9,855 nt of DNA from an uncultured Fidelibacterota bacterium. Lineage in GTDB: Bacteria > Fidelibacterota > Fidelibacteria > Fidelibacterales > Fidelibacteraceae. The notes beneath the pieces are model-generated. The model saw only the letters and a program-made list of their open reading frames with translations, did no database searches and had not been told where the DNA came from. A program made the position numbers and the translations under genes. Of the stretch, positions 1 to 8,108 are shown one piece after another (positions within the stretch are counted from its first letter, which is position 1; each line of letters begins with the position of its first letter). The stretch lies in contig CALMFL010000233.1 of the NCBI GenBank assembly GCA_937862595.1, positions 1 to 9,855 on the forward strand. The letters run 5' to 3'.

Positions 1-1757
1 CCGCCGAAATTCCAGCTGTAATAATGGGACAAATTTGTGTAAAGGTTGTTCATGATCCAGAAAGGAGAGGTCTTGCGGTAGCTCAGCCAGATGTTTTGGG
101 CGATCTCGTCGGTGTTCTGCATAAAACCGATATCGTTCAGTTCCAGCCCGGGCGATCTCCACTGGGTTTTAACGGCGGCCTGGAACGAACCGCTGAACTT
201 GCCGATACGCAGACTGCCGCCGTGCCCCCAAAGAGACGTTCGGGTGCTGTCGTAACGAACCCAGGGGGCGTCCGGCCGCTGGAACAAATGGCCGGGTGAC
301 AACTGCGTATTGGATAGAGCCTCCGCGGATCCATGGACATACGAGCCGTAGGCGCGCAGATCCGCCTGCCAGACGCGGTCCTTGCCGTAATGCCGCAGAT
401 CGAGTCCGCCGGTATAGGCCCCGGCATGCAAAAAATCCAGGTGTGCGTCCGTAAGGTTCCGGTTGACCGCGGTCAGGATCCCCCCGACCTGGGTCTCTCC
501 GCCGTTCAGATCCTGACGCAAGGCCGTTACGGCATAATTCGTCAGCGGTTCAACGCTTATGTCGCGTTCGATCCCGGCCTCAAAGAGACGCGCCGATTCA
601 TTCCGGGTTAGGGATTCGATGATCCCGACGCTCAGGCCCTTATCGGTCCGCCCGGTGATCTTCGCCGCAGCGATAATGCCGGTCGCCCCGGGAATATCGG
701 CGTAGCTGCTGTCGTCCGTATCCGGCCGATAGTGCGGCGTGCGGCCGATGCGCCGCGAATGGAATAACTGCTGCTCGCCGCCGTTGACGTCCAGCGTGTA
801 ACGGGTAATATTGTTGCCTTCGATGAAAAAAGGGCGGCGCTCCTCGAAAAATGTCTCAAAGGCGGAGAGGTTCACCGTCGCAGGATCGGACTCAACCTGC
901 CCGAAATCCGGGTTGATCGTGAAGTCCACGGTAAAATTATTGCTCAGCCCGATCTTCCCGTCCAGCCCCGCGTTGGCTTTCAGGTCCGATCCGTCCCGGA
1001 AGGGATTCCCGCTCTCGGCCTCGTAGGTATCCAGATGGGCGACGGCATAGGGGAGAACTTCAAGGGTCTTTCGGGCTTTAATATCCTTCAGGCCGCGGAG
1101 CACGCCGAATTGATGCACGAACCCCGATTCATCCTTCAGGATATCATCCCAGAAACTTTCTTCATCGTTCCGGTGAACGTTGCGCATGACATTGAACCCC
1201 CAGACCTGCTCCGGGGCATCCACAAAACGAAGCTGTGACAAGGGAATGCGGAATTCCGCGGTCCAGCCGCGCTCATTGACGTCGGTTTTCGCCCACCAGA
1301 CGGCATTCCAGCTGGCATCATCCACCTCCCCGTCCTGAGAGATGAACAGGTCCCCCAGTACGCCGCTGGCGGTGACCAGAAAGCAATAGGCGGTGCTGCG
1401 GTCATGATAGCTGTCGAAAGCGAGCGCAACGAATTCGCTTGAAATATTGTCACGGCGGGTGACCTGACGGAAGATCAGACCGGGCTCGGGGTCCTCGGCG
1501 AAGACCGCAATATAGAGGTTGCTGTTATCATATACGATGGCAAAACGCGTATCGAAACGTGCGGCGCGGTCGTCGTAAGGCTGATGCATCCTGAATTCGC
1601 CGCTGAATAGCGCCGATTCCCAGCAGGCATCATCCAGCCGGCCGTCGACCTGAGGCGGAAGATTTGTTCTTACAGCGGAGTATTCCCGTGTTTCTGCGGC
1701 AGGAAGGAACTGCGTCCCGCACAGCAGGATCGCAAGGACAATGAATAAAATTTTCAT
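1..1757 (-). CDS. DUF5916 protein with N-terminal CBM9-like domain, 3' end off the window
   Basis: The frame is open from the ATG at 1757-1755 to the left edge (585 codons, no stop), so the C-terminus is missing. Residues 1-21 form a Sec signal peptide (Lys2, hydrophobic stretch, then LPAA before Glu22), which sends the protein through the inner membrane. The motif VDGRLDDACW at 37-46 opens a CBM9/DOMON-like beta-sandwich to about residue 225, with later landmarks VWWAKTDV and WTAEFRIPLSQLRF. Around residues 300-315 is the family hallmark FETFFEERRPFFIEG, typical of DUF5916, followed by alternating strand-rich sequence that fits an outer-membrane beta-barrel. Family members are often 700-850 residues, so roughly a fifth to a third is likely missing. 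The biochemical role of the family is not established; carbohydrate or glycan contact at the outer membrane is an inference from the CBM9-like fold. No Shine-Dalgarno precedes the ATG, and a -10-like TATAAT sits 6 bases upstream (see promoter). Family call is confident, function is not. Confidence 0.88.
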   Translation of the reverse strand, partial: MKILFIVLAILLCGTQFLPAAETREYSAVRTNLPPQVDGRLDDACWESALFSGEFRMHQPYDDRAARFDTRFAIVYDNSNLYIAVFAEDPEPGLIFRQVTRRDNISSEFVALAFDSYHDRSTAYCFLVTASGVLGDLFISQDGEVDDASWNAVWWAKTDVNERGWTAEFRIPLSQLRFVDAPEQVWGFNVMRNVHRNDEESFWDDILKDESGFVHQFGVLRGLKDIKARKTLEVLPYAVAHLDTYEAESGNPFRDGSDLKANAGLDGKIGLSNNFTVDFTINPDFGQVESDPATVNLSAFETFFEERRPFFIEGNNITRYTLDVNGGEQQLFHSRRIGRTPHYRPDTDDSSYADIPGATGIIAAAKITGRTDKGLSVGIIESLTRNESARLFEAGIERDISVEPLTNYAVTALRQDLNGGETQVGGILTAVNRNLTDAHLDFLHAGAYTGGLDLRHYGKDRVWQADLRAYGSYVHGSAEALSNTQLSPGHLFQRPDAPWVRYDSTRTSLWGHGGSLRIGKFSGSFQAAVKTQWRSPGLELNDIGFMQNTDEIAQNIWLSYRKTSPFWIMNNLYTNLSHYYSWNFG

Positions 1758-1763
1758 TAGGTA

Positions 1764-1792
1764 ATTATAATGCCGATTTGAAAAAGGAACAA
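1764..1792 (-). promoter_or_regulatory. Sigma70-type promoter for the DUF5916 gene, predicted leaderless
   Basis: On the minus strand TTGTTC (1792-1787) is followed after exactly 17 bases by a perfect TATAAT (1769-1764). Only six bases (TACCTA) then separate the -10 box from the ATG at 1757. A start site 7 bases after the -10 box would fall on the A of the ATG. No purine-rich ribosome-binding site is present, which agrees with a leaderless transcript. The -35 box is weak (TTG is its only strong match), so the call rests mainly on the perfect -10 box and the spacing. Confidence 0.5.
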
Positions 1793-1852
1793 ATGAATAA
1801 TCAAAGAGAAAAATACGGCTTAAAAAACATGAAAAGCGACTGGGAACGAGGT

Positions 1853-2302
1853 TTAGAGGGCTTTTTTCATTTCCCAGTGGGGGAGATCGATCTCAAGGAA
1901 ACGGTCCCCGAAACGCTCGTAGCCGAGCCGCAGATAAAAAGCGACCGCCGATTCGCGCGCATGCAGGACCATGATCGAAAAGCCGCGTTCACGGGCCAGG
2001 TTTTCGGAGAAGAGGACAAGGTCGCGGCCGATGCCCTGCGAACGGTAATTTTCTTCGACGGCGAGCTGCCGCATCTGGACCGTTCCGTTCTCCCGGGGTG
2101 TCAGGATGACCGTGCCGATCAGGTGTTCCCCCAGGAATGCGCCGATATAAATGTCGATTTCGGGAAAGTCGAAATCCGAGCACGATTCGGGACGGTCATG
2201 AGGCTCCAGCAGGACCTTGTTCCGGAAAGGAACGCTTTCCCGGTAGATATCATAGCCGTACTCAAAGGTCTTTATGGAAATATTTTTCCGGGTTCTGTCC
2301 AT
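1853..2302 (-). CDS. GNAT-family N-acetyltransferase
   Basis: This is a complete 149-residue protein, the usual length for a stand-alone GNAT domain. It would transfer an acetyl group from acetyl-CoA to an amine in the cytoplasm. The acetyl-CoA pyrophosphate-binding signature RSQGIG is at residues 87-92, following the beta-4 strand MRQLAV (77-82). Motif B-like sequence HARESAVAFYLRLGY (114-128) contains the typical A-x-x-F-Y-x-x-x-G-Y pattern. The acceptor cannot be named; small molecules, peptides or protein N-termini are all possible. The ATG at 2302 is preceded by AAAGAG with a 5-base spacing; an earlier ATG at 2316 is out of frame. The gene lies on the same strand as the pump operon but beyond a GC-rich hairpin, so it may be a separate unit. 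A TATATA/TATAAA stretch at 2325-2318 could be a -10 box, but no -35 box is convincing. The 95-base gap to the next gene contains that gene's promoter. Confidence 0.9.
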   Translation of the reverse strand: MDRTRKNISIKTFEYGYDIYRESVPFRNKVLLEPHDRPESCSDFDFPEIDIYIGAFLGEHLIGTVILTPRENGTVQMRQLAVEENYRSQGIGRDLVLFSENLARERGFSIMVLHARESAVAFYLRLGYERFGDRFLEIDLPHWEMKKAL

Positions 2303-2326
2303 AGGCGCTCTTTCATTTTTATATAA

Positions 2327-2352
2327 GGGGGCGGGCGTGTGATCCCGCCCCC
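2327..2352 (-). terminator. GC-rich hairpin after the efflux operon, probable terminator
   Basis: Two perfectly complementary 9-base arms, GGGGGCGGG (2327-2335) and CCCGCCCCC (2344-2352), flank an 8-base loop. On the minus strand the hairpin starts about 12 bases after the stop codon of the RND pump and is followed by TTATATAAAAA. The U-run is poor, so this is not a textbook intrinsic terminator. The position just past the last operon gene, the stem strength and the lack of coding sequence support a transcription-end or 3'-end-protecting role. The downstream GNAT start is 25 bases further on. Confidence 0.65.
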
Positions 2353-2364
2353 CTAAGGTATGGG

Positions 2365-5300
2365 TTATTTAGACGGTCCTTGTTCTGAACACGATTCGAC
2401 AAATTTATGTTCCATTCTTTTGTGCTGGAAGAGGTCGAACACAATGGGAATAAAATACAGGGTCAGGAAGGTTGAAGCGAACAATCCGCCGATAATGGCC
2501 CGCGCCATCGGCCCCCAGAGTTCGGCGCCGGAGCCCAGTTCGAGCGCCAGCGGGATCATGGAAAGGATCGTGGTCAGGGCAGTCATCAGAATGGGACGCA
2601 GGCGGGTCTGGCTGCCTTCGAGAATGGCGTCGGTCACATGCTTTTTGCCTTCCCGGATCAGGCGGTTGATGTAATCGATCAGCACGATCCCGTTATTGAC
2701 CACGATACCCACCAGAACGACCAGGCCGATCAGGGAGGTCATGTTCAGCGTGGTCTTGGTCAGGAAGAGCATGACCGCCACGCCGATCAGGGCAAGGGGG
2801 ATGGTAAAGAGAATGATGAAAGGATCCAGAAGCGATTCGAACTGCGAGGCCATGACCATGTAAACCAGCAGGATCGCGACCAGGATCGCGAGCAGGAAGG
2901 AGCTGGAGGTTTCCCGGAGGTCCTCCGCCGTACCGCTGATCTCGATGCGGAAATCCGCCGGCATGGCCAGGGTTTTGATCTCGGCTTCCACCAGCTGGGT
3001 GGCGGAGCCCAGGTCACGTCCGCTCACGTTCGCATTGATGGTAACGTAGCGGCTCTGGTCCTTGCGCAGGATCGTGACGGGCGCTTCGGTTTCCGTGATG
3101 GTCGCAATGGCGCTCAGGGGGATCTGATTTCCCTGGGGCGTTTTAATAAAAATGTTTTTCAGGTCCTGCTCGGACTCGCGGTACTGCCGGTCCAGCTGAA
3201 CATAGACATTGTATTCCTCTCCGTCTTCGCGGTACACCGAGGCGATCCTGCCTTTCACCGCCGTTTCGACGATCTGGGCAAGCTGGGCGATATTCAGGCC
3301 CATGCTTCCGGCTTTTTCCCGGTCGATCTCAATGCTGTATTCCGGCTGGGGGTCGGAAAAGGAAAGGTCGATATCCACCAGGCCGTCGATCTTTTCCATT
3401 TTTTCCTTCAGGGAGAGGGCTACCGACTGCGCCTGATCAAAATCGAAACCGTAAATTTCGATGGTCATGTCGGAGCCGCCGCCGCCGCTCATGAAATTCC
3501 CGCTGGAGAAGGTGGCCTTGATGCCGGGAATGGCGTTCATTTTTTTGCGCAGCTCGTCCTGGATCTGGAATTTGCTCCGGGTTCGCTCGGTCTTGTCGAT
3601 GAGGGATACGGACACGCTGCCGCTGTTGGATGTTCCCCCGAAGATCGAGGCAAAGCCGCTGCGGCTCCCGAAATTCACATTGACGTTTTCCAGTTCGGGC
3701 ACCGAGGTTATGATCAGCGCTTCGATCTGCTTGAAATACATGTCGGTGGTCGGCAGCGCCGTTCCGACGGGCAGTTCGACATTGAAATCGATCTCGTTGT
3801 CGTCGGTTTTGGGCATGAACTCGAACCCGACCTGTCCCAGCAGGATGATGCCGGCAACGAACAGTGCGATAATGCCCGTTGTCACGGTCTTTTTATGACG
3901 TAGCGCCCAGGAAAGGGTTTTGCGGTATCCGCTTCCGAGCCCTTCGAAGAAACGCCCCATTCCGGAATCAAATCCGCGCATCAGGCGCGTTTTGTGCTCC
4001 TGCTGTTTTTTGGACAGCAGTTTGGAGGAAAGCAGGGGGACGAGCGTCAGGGATACGAACAGGGATACGGTGAGCGATACGATAATGGTCAGCGCAAGGT
4101 CCTTGATCATTTCTCCCGCCACGCCGCCGACAAAGAGCATGGGAATAAAAATAGAGAGCGTGGTCAGGGTGGAAGCCATCACGGCGGTCCCGACCTCCGA
4201 GGCGCCCTTGTCCGCCGCTTCGCAGATGGGTTCGTTCATGTCCCGGTTGCGGCGGAAAATATTTTCCAGCACGACGACGGAGTTGTCCACGAGCATGCCG
4301 ATCGCGATCGCAAGGCCCGCCATGGAAATAATGTTCAGCGTGACGCCCAGAAGGTTCATGACGAAGAAGGTCACGACGATGGATACGGGCACCGAGATCG
4401 CCGCGGTCAGCGCGGAACTGAAATGACGGAGGAAGAGGAAGAGCACCAGGCCGGTCAGCAGAAAGGCCAGGATGGCGGTGACCGCCAGGTTGTTGGCCGA
4501 TTCCTCGATGAATTCGGACTGATCAAAATTCACGAACAGCTTGATCCCTTTTCCCGTGGATCTTTCCAGGTCGGCAAGGGCTTCGCTGGCCGCATTGCAG
4601 ACCTGGACGGTGTTGGCGTCGGATTGCTTCTGAATGCGGATGTTGACTGTGTTGACCCCCCGGTCGCGCACGATCGCGGTGACATCCTTGTAGCCGTCCA
4701 CGACGCGCGCCACATTTTTAAGGAAAATGGGTTCGCCGAGGGACGAATAGCCGACGATGGTGTTTTTGATATCGTCAATTGTGCGGAATTCCGAATTGGT
4801 CACGACGGAAAATTCCAGTTCGCCTTCTTCGATCAGGCCGCCCGGGATCGGCAGGTTCGCGTAGCCCAGCAGGCTGGTCACTTCCAGGATGGAAATGTTG
4901 TTTGCCGCAAGCTCATAGGGGTTGATATTGACCTGGATCTCGCGTTCAAGTCCGCCGCTGACGGTTGCCGAAGCAACGCCTTCAATGCGTTCCAGCCGCG
5001 GCTGGATCTGCTCTTCGACCACCTGGCGCAGCTCGGCGCTTCCGAGCTCGTCCGAAGCGACCATCAGCCGCATCACGGGCATCATGGAAGGATCGAAGAC
5101 GACCGTAATGGGGTCGGAAGCCTCGGTGGGAAGGAATCCGCGCACAAAGTCTATTTGCCGCCGGATATTCGTTTCCGCCTGGTCCATGTCCGTGCCCCAG
5201 TTGAATTCCACCTGGATCAGGGACAGTCCCTTGCTGGAGGTGGAGTTGACATGCTTGATGCCTTCCACGGTGCTGATGGCGCTCTCCAGGGTGCGGGTCA

Positions 5301-5487
5301 GGGTGTTCTCAATGTCTTCGGGACCGACGCCTTCGTAGTTGGTGATCACGATCGCGACCGGAAATTCCAGACTGGGGTACAGGTCCAGTTTCAGGTTCGT
5401 AAACCCGAAAATGCCGAACCCGATGGCGATCAGAAAGACCATGAAGAAGGTGACGGGACGTTTAATGCTCAGGGAAGATAGTTTCAT
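2365..5487 (-). CDS. RND-family multidrug efflux permease (HAE-1, SwrC/YerP-like)
   Basis: This complete 1040-residue protein has the normal length for the AcrB/SwrC superfamily. It is the inner-membrane proton-driven pump of a tripartite exporter. TM1 is at about 10-30, followed by a first periplasmic porter/docking region (about 31-335). TM2-TM6 (about 336-490) come next, TM7 starts near 537, a second periplasmic region spans about 556-860, and TM8-TM12 (about 864-1020) finish the protein. TM4 contains GMLVDNSVVVLENI, with Asp401 and Asn402 where AcrB has Asp407-Asp408. TM10 has GIVVNNGIVLIDYI, with Asn931-Asn932 in the region of AcrB Lys940. This D-N/N-N arrangement is usual in the SwrC-like branch and differs from the AcrB relay. 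The ATG at 5487 has AAAGG 8 bases upstream, and the gap from the adaptor stop is 21 bases, so co-transcription is expected. The absence of a heavy-metal (CusA) signature favours drugs, detergents or lipopeptides, but the substrate cannot be read from sequence. Confidence 0.97.
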   Translation of the reverse strand: MKLSSLSIKRPVTFFMVFLIAIGFGIFGFTNLKLDLYPSLEFPVAIVITNYEGVGPEDIENTLTRTLESAISTVEGIKHVNSTSSKGLSLIQVEFNWGTDMDQAETNIRRQIDFVRGFLPTEASDPITVVFDPSMMPVMRLMVASDELGSAELRQVVEEQIQPRLERIEGVASATVSGGLEREIQVNINPYELAANNISILEVTSLLGYANLPIPGGLIEEGELEFSVVTNSEFRTIDDIKNTIVGYSSLGEPIFLKNVARVVDGYKDVTAIVRDRGVNTVNIRIQKQSDANTVQVCNAASEALADLERSTGKGIKLFVNFDQSEFIEESANNLAVTAILAFLLTGLVLFLFLRHFSSALTAAISVPVSIVVTFFVMNLLGVTLNIISMAGLAIAIGMLVDNSVVVLENIFRRNRDMNEPICEAADKGASEVGTAVMASTLTTLSIFIPMLFVGGVAGEMIKDLALTIIVSLTVSLFVSLTLVPLLSSKLLSKKQQEHKTRLMRGFDSGMGRFFEGLGSGYRKTLSWALRHKKTVTTGIIALFVAGIILLGQVGFEFMPKTDDNEIDFNVELPVGTALPTTDMYFKQIEALIITSVPELENVNVNFGSRSGFASIFGGTSNSGSVSVSLIDKTERTRSKFQIQDELRKKMNAIPGIKATFSSGNFMSGGGGSDMTIEIYGFDFDQAQSVALSLKEKMEKIDGLVDIDLSFSDPQPEYSIEIDREKAGSMGLNIAQLAQIVETAVKGRIASVYREDGEEYNVYVQLDRQYRESEQDLKNIFIKTPQGNQIPLSAIATITETEAPVTILRKDQSRYVTINANVSGRDLGSATQLVEAEIKTLAMPADFRIEISGTAEDLRETSSSFLLAILVAILLVYMVMASQFESLLDPFIILFTIPLALIGVAVMLFLTKTTLNMTSLIGLVVLVGIVVNNGIVLIDYINRLIREGKKHVTDAILEGSQTRLRPILMTALTTILSMIPLALELGSGAELWGPMARAIIGGLFASTFLTLYFIPIVFDLFQHKRMEHKFVESCSEQGPSK

Positions 5488-5508
5488 AAGATAAACCTTT
5501 ATCGGGAA

Positions 5509-6780
5509 TTATTCAACAAGGGTGACAAGCGTGGAATCGCTCAGGTTGTTCTGGCCCATGATCACGACCCGGTCGCCGGCCGACAAGCCCTGTGTCACTT
5601 CATACTTGGTCTTTGACTGGATCCCGATCTCGATCGGAACTTCCAGGGCGACGCCGTCGCGGACAATAAAGCAGGAGTAGGTTTCCACGACCCGGTCGTC
5701 ACGCAGGTTCTCGCCAAAGCGCTTGAGAACGGTTCGTTTGCTGGTCGCGGCTTTGTCCACGGTCAGGGCGTTTTGGCGCTCCTGCGTGATAATGTCGACC
5801 CGGGCGAACATGCCGGGTTTCAATTTCATGTTTTCGTTTGAAGCGACGATCTCAACCCGGGCGGTCCGGGTCATGGGGTCAATGACGGGCGAAACGTTCT
5901 CAACGCGGCCGGCGAAGAGTTCGTCGGGATAGGTGCTGACCCGGATCTCGGCGCGCTGGCCCGGGACAATATATCCCAGGTCATCCTCGGTCACATGGAT
6001 CGCGGTTTTGACCGTCTTGATCTGATGCACGGTCGCAAAGGGCTTTTGCGGGGTGGACATGTCGCCGGGCTCATAGGCCAGGTTGGAGATGTACCCGCTG
6101 ATCGGCGCGGTGATCGCTGCGTATGCCAGCTGCGTTTCCGCCATATCCAGCGCCGCTTTTGCCTGGGAAAGCCCCGCCTTCGCCATATCGCGCTGGGTCA
6201 GGATCTGATCCCACTGACTGCGGCTGATCGCGTTCGCGTCAAAGAGCTGTTTCATCCGCTCGTACTCGACCTCAACATTGGCCGCCTGGCTTTTGGCGCT
6301 GAACCAGGCCGCTTCCGCCTGGGCTTTTGCCGTGCGTACCGTGGCATCGCTGATGCGGGCGAGAACCTCGCCTTTCCGAACGTAATCCCCGTTCTCCACG
6401 GAGACGTCCGTCATGATGTCGGTCAGCTTGGGATAAATGACCACGCTGGGGTTCCCGCCGACATTGCCGAGATACTGTACTTTTTGTGCAATGTATTCCG
6501 CCTCGACGGTGCGGACGTTCACGGGCACGATCGTCAGGTCGTTATTGTCCGCAGTCTCGCTGACCGGGATAAGGAGCTTCTGAACGCCGGCGAGATAACG
6601 GCGGGCTTCGGTCTTGCTGACGTCCGCGGGAAGGTCCTCGGTCAGGGCGCGGATCCCGGAAAGCACGTCGTGATAGTTTATGTCCTTATCCGCCTTTTTT
6701 GCGCCCGGCGCCCCGCAGGACACCAGAATAAGGGCGAGAACAAGGGAAAGCGTAACTGATTTTAACGGGAAGGTCTTCAT
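5509..6780 (-). CDS. Periplasmic adaptor lipoprotein of the RND pump (HlyD/AcrA-type)
   Basis: From the ATG at 6780 the protein has 423 residues. A lipoprotein signal ends in the lipobox LVSC, with Cys22 as the lipidation site, so the mature protein should be anchored to a membrane, normally the inner one. The split biotinyl-lipoyl domain is at about 107-145 (VENGDYVRKGEVLARI) and 221-250 (AAITAPISGYI). Between them, about 146-220 form an alpha-helical hairpin that contacts the TolC-like duct. A beta-barrel domain (about 255-335, ending MKLKPGMFARVDI) and a membrane-proximal domain follow. Residues 34-75 are an extra, probably helical segment between the lipid anchor and the first beta strand (VPVNVRTVEA, 85-94). 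I chose 6780 because GGAGA lies 5 bases upstream and the signal then begins MKTF; an in-frame ATG at 6792 overlaps the tolC-like stop (TAATG) and would add only four residues. It links the pump downstream to the duct encoded upstream. Confidence 0.95.
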   Translation of the reverse strand: MKTFPLKSVTLSLVLALILVSCGAPGAKKADKDINYHDVLSGIRALTEDLPADVSKTEARRYLAGVQKLLIPVSETADNNDLTIVPVNVRTVEAEYIAQKVQYLGNVGGNPSVVIYPKLTDIMTDVSVENGDYVRKGEVLARISDATVRTAKAQAEAAWFSAKSQAANVEVEYERMKQLFDANAISRSQWDQILTQRDMAKAGLSQAKAALDMAETQLAYAAITAPISGYISNLAYEPGDMSTPQKPFATVHQIKTVKTAIHVTEDDLGYIVPGQRAEIRVSTYPDELFAGRVENVSPVIDPMTRTARVEIVASNENMKLKPGMFARVDIITQERQNALTVDKAATSKRTVLKRFGENLRDDRVVETYSCFIVRDGVALEVPIEIGIQSKTKYEVTQGLSAGDRVVIMGQNNLSDSTLVTLVE

Positions 6781-6791
6781 GGTCGTCTCCA

Positions 6792-8108
6792 TTACTTGGT
6801 AAGTAGATCGTTCAGTGATTTTTTAAGGCTTTCAACCGCAATGTTGTATTGAAAGACCGATGCGATATGATTTGAGCGGGCTCCGATGTATCCGCTTTCC
6901 GCGGTCATCAGTTCAAGCTGGGTCGCCGAGCCGCTCTCATACAATAATTTTGAGAGCCGAAGCGCTTCCTCGGCCTGGGTCACCACGTCCGCGGTGGCAA
7001 GGATGTTCGAATAGGCTTCGTTGACCTTGCGGTAGGCGCCGTCCACATCCGTGAAGATATAGTCTTCGATCTGTTCGAACTGGTAGTCCGCCTCCCGCAA
7101 GCCGATCGCGGCTTTCTGGATCCCGGCGGCTTTCTTTCCGCCGTTGAAGAGGGGAAGGGAAACGCTGAGCGAAACATTGGAACTGCGCAAATGGTTCAGT
7201 TCGTCCAGGGCGTCGGCATTTGCCTGCCACTGCACGGTGGACCCGAGCTGCACTTTCGGCAGGATGCCGCTCCAGGCCAGGTTGCGCTGGTAGGCGGCCA
7301 TCTTTTTCTGGGTTTCGGCCATTTGCAGTTCCGGGCGCTCCGCTTTGCTGATGTTCAGAAGCACCTCGGGGTCGATGCCGTCGTAGGGATTGGCGATCTG
7401 CTCAAGTTCTCCGACCACGGAAACGGCCTCAAGGCCGGGGTCGTTGATGTAGGTTTTCAGGGCGGTCAAAGCGCTGACTTTCTGGTTCTGCAGCGAGATC
7501 AGCTGCGGCTTGTAGGATTCGTAGCGGACTTTTGCCTGCAGGACGTCAAGCCGCGTCGCCTTGCCGACGGATTCCCGGGTCAGCGCCAGTTCGTAATTTT
7601 CGCGGGCGGAATTCAGTCCTCTTTCCGTTGCATCGATCATGGATTCCAGCATCTGGGACTGATAGTACAGCACGCGGATGGTATGGATGACGGTGTTCAC
7701 CTGGTCCTGCAGACTGAGTTTGGAAAGGTCCACCGCCGCTGCGGCCATAAGCTGTCCGCTGATGATCGCGCCGCCGGTGAAGACCGGATAGGACAGCTGA
7801 ACGCCTGCGGTCGAATTGAACTGTTTGCCCATGCGCAGTTCGGTCGGCGGGGTTGGGCCGTCGCCGTCGAAATCCACGACCATGACGGAGAGCTCGAGAT
7901 TATCGGTTAACTGGTAAAAGGACGAGATCGTCGGGAAAAAATTCGCCAGGCTTTCTCTGCCGGATGCTTTGGCTTTGCTGAGGGACGCTTCCGACAGCTT
8001 GATCTGAAGGTTATGCTCAAGCGCAAGTTTTTCCGCCTCGGCAAGCGTGATGTCGCGGGCGAAAAGTCCCGCCGCGAGCAAGGTCATAAGGATAAGGATC
8101 TTTTTCAT
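6792..8108 (-). CDS. TolC/OEP-family outer-membrane efflux protein
   Basis: This complete 438-residue protein matches the outer-membrane-factor family, whose trimers form a channel-tunnel across the outer membrane and periplasm. Residues 1-17 form a Sec signal peptide (MKKILILMTLLAAGLFA). The two homologous halves can be seen. In each, the periplasmic helices lead into a beta-hairpin, with hallmark segments FPTIS (58-62) and YPVFTGG (107-113) in the first repeat and LPKVQLGS (283-290) and LPLFNGGKK (318-326) in the second. Long coiled-coil-like helices fill 120-215 and 330-435. An acidic, proline-containing stretch near 76-92 (DFDGDGPTPP) probably forms an extracellular loop. Its ATG overlaps the tetR stop as ATGA, directly after seven As; the only strong purine-rich site (GGGAGG) is 12 bases upstream, so translation probably depends on coupling to tetR. 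It is the duct for the adaptor and pump encoded next. Confidence 0.95.
   Translation of the reverse strand: MKKILILMTLLAAGLFARDITLAEAEKLALEHNLQIKLSEASLSKAKASGRESLANFFPTISSFYQLTDNLELSVMVVDFDGDGPTPPTELRMGKQFNSTAGVQLSYPVFTGGAIISGQLMAAAAVDLSKLSLQDQVNTVIHTIRVLYYQSQMLESMIDATERGLNSARENYELALTRESVGKATRLDVLQAKVRYESYKPQLISLQNQKVSALTALKTYINDPGLEAVSVVGELEQIANPYDGIDPEVLLNISKAERPELQMAETQKKMAAYQRNLAWSGILPKVQLGSTVQWQANADALDELNHLRSSNVSLSVSLPLFNGGKKAAGIQKAAIGLREADYQFEQIEDYIFTDVDGAYRKVNEAYSNILATADVVTQAEEALRLSKLLYESGSATQLELMTAESGYIGARSNHIASVFQYNIAVESLKKSLNDLLTK

Noticed and set aside
137..1453. Short frames on both strands inside the left-hand gene
   Set aside because: The continuous minus-strand frame from 1757 to the edge encodes an unmistakable CBM9-like/DUF5916 protein, so the short frames are by-products.
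1778..2326. Plus-strand 182-residue frame opposite the GNAT gene
   Set aside because: It lacks any recognisable motif, while the minus-strand frame carries the RSQGIG acetyl-CoA motif.
2638..5481. Two long plus-strand open frames (2638-3903 and 3994-5481) antisense to the pump gene
   Set aside because: Their products are rich in His, Asp, Gln, Arg and Gly without any recognisable domain. They are mirror frames of a clearly coding minus-strand RND gene in GC-rich codon usage.
5995..7910. Plus-strand open frames opposite the adaptor and the outer-membrane protein (5995-6759, 7191-7910)
   Set aside because: No domain, no ribosome-binding site and full overlap with well-supported genes on the other strand.
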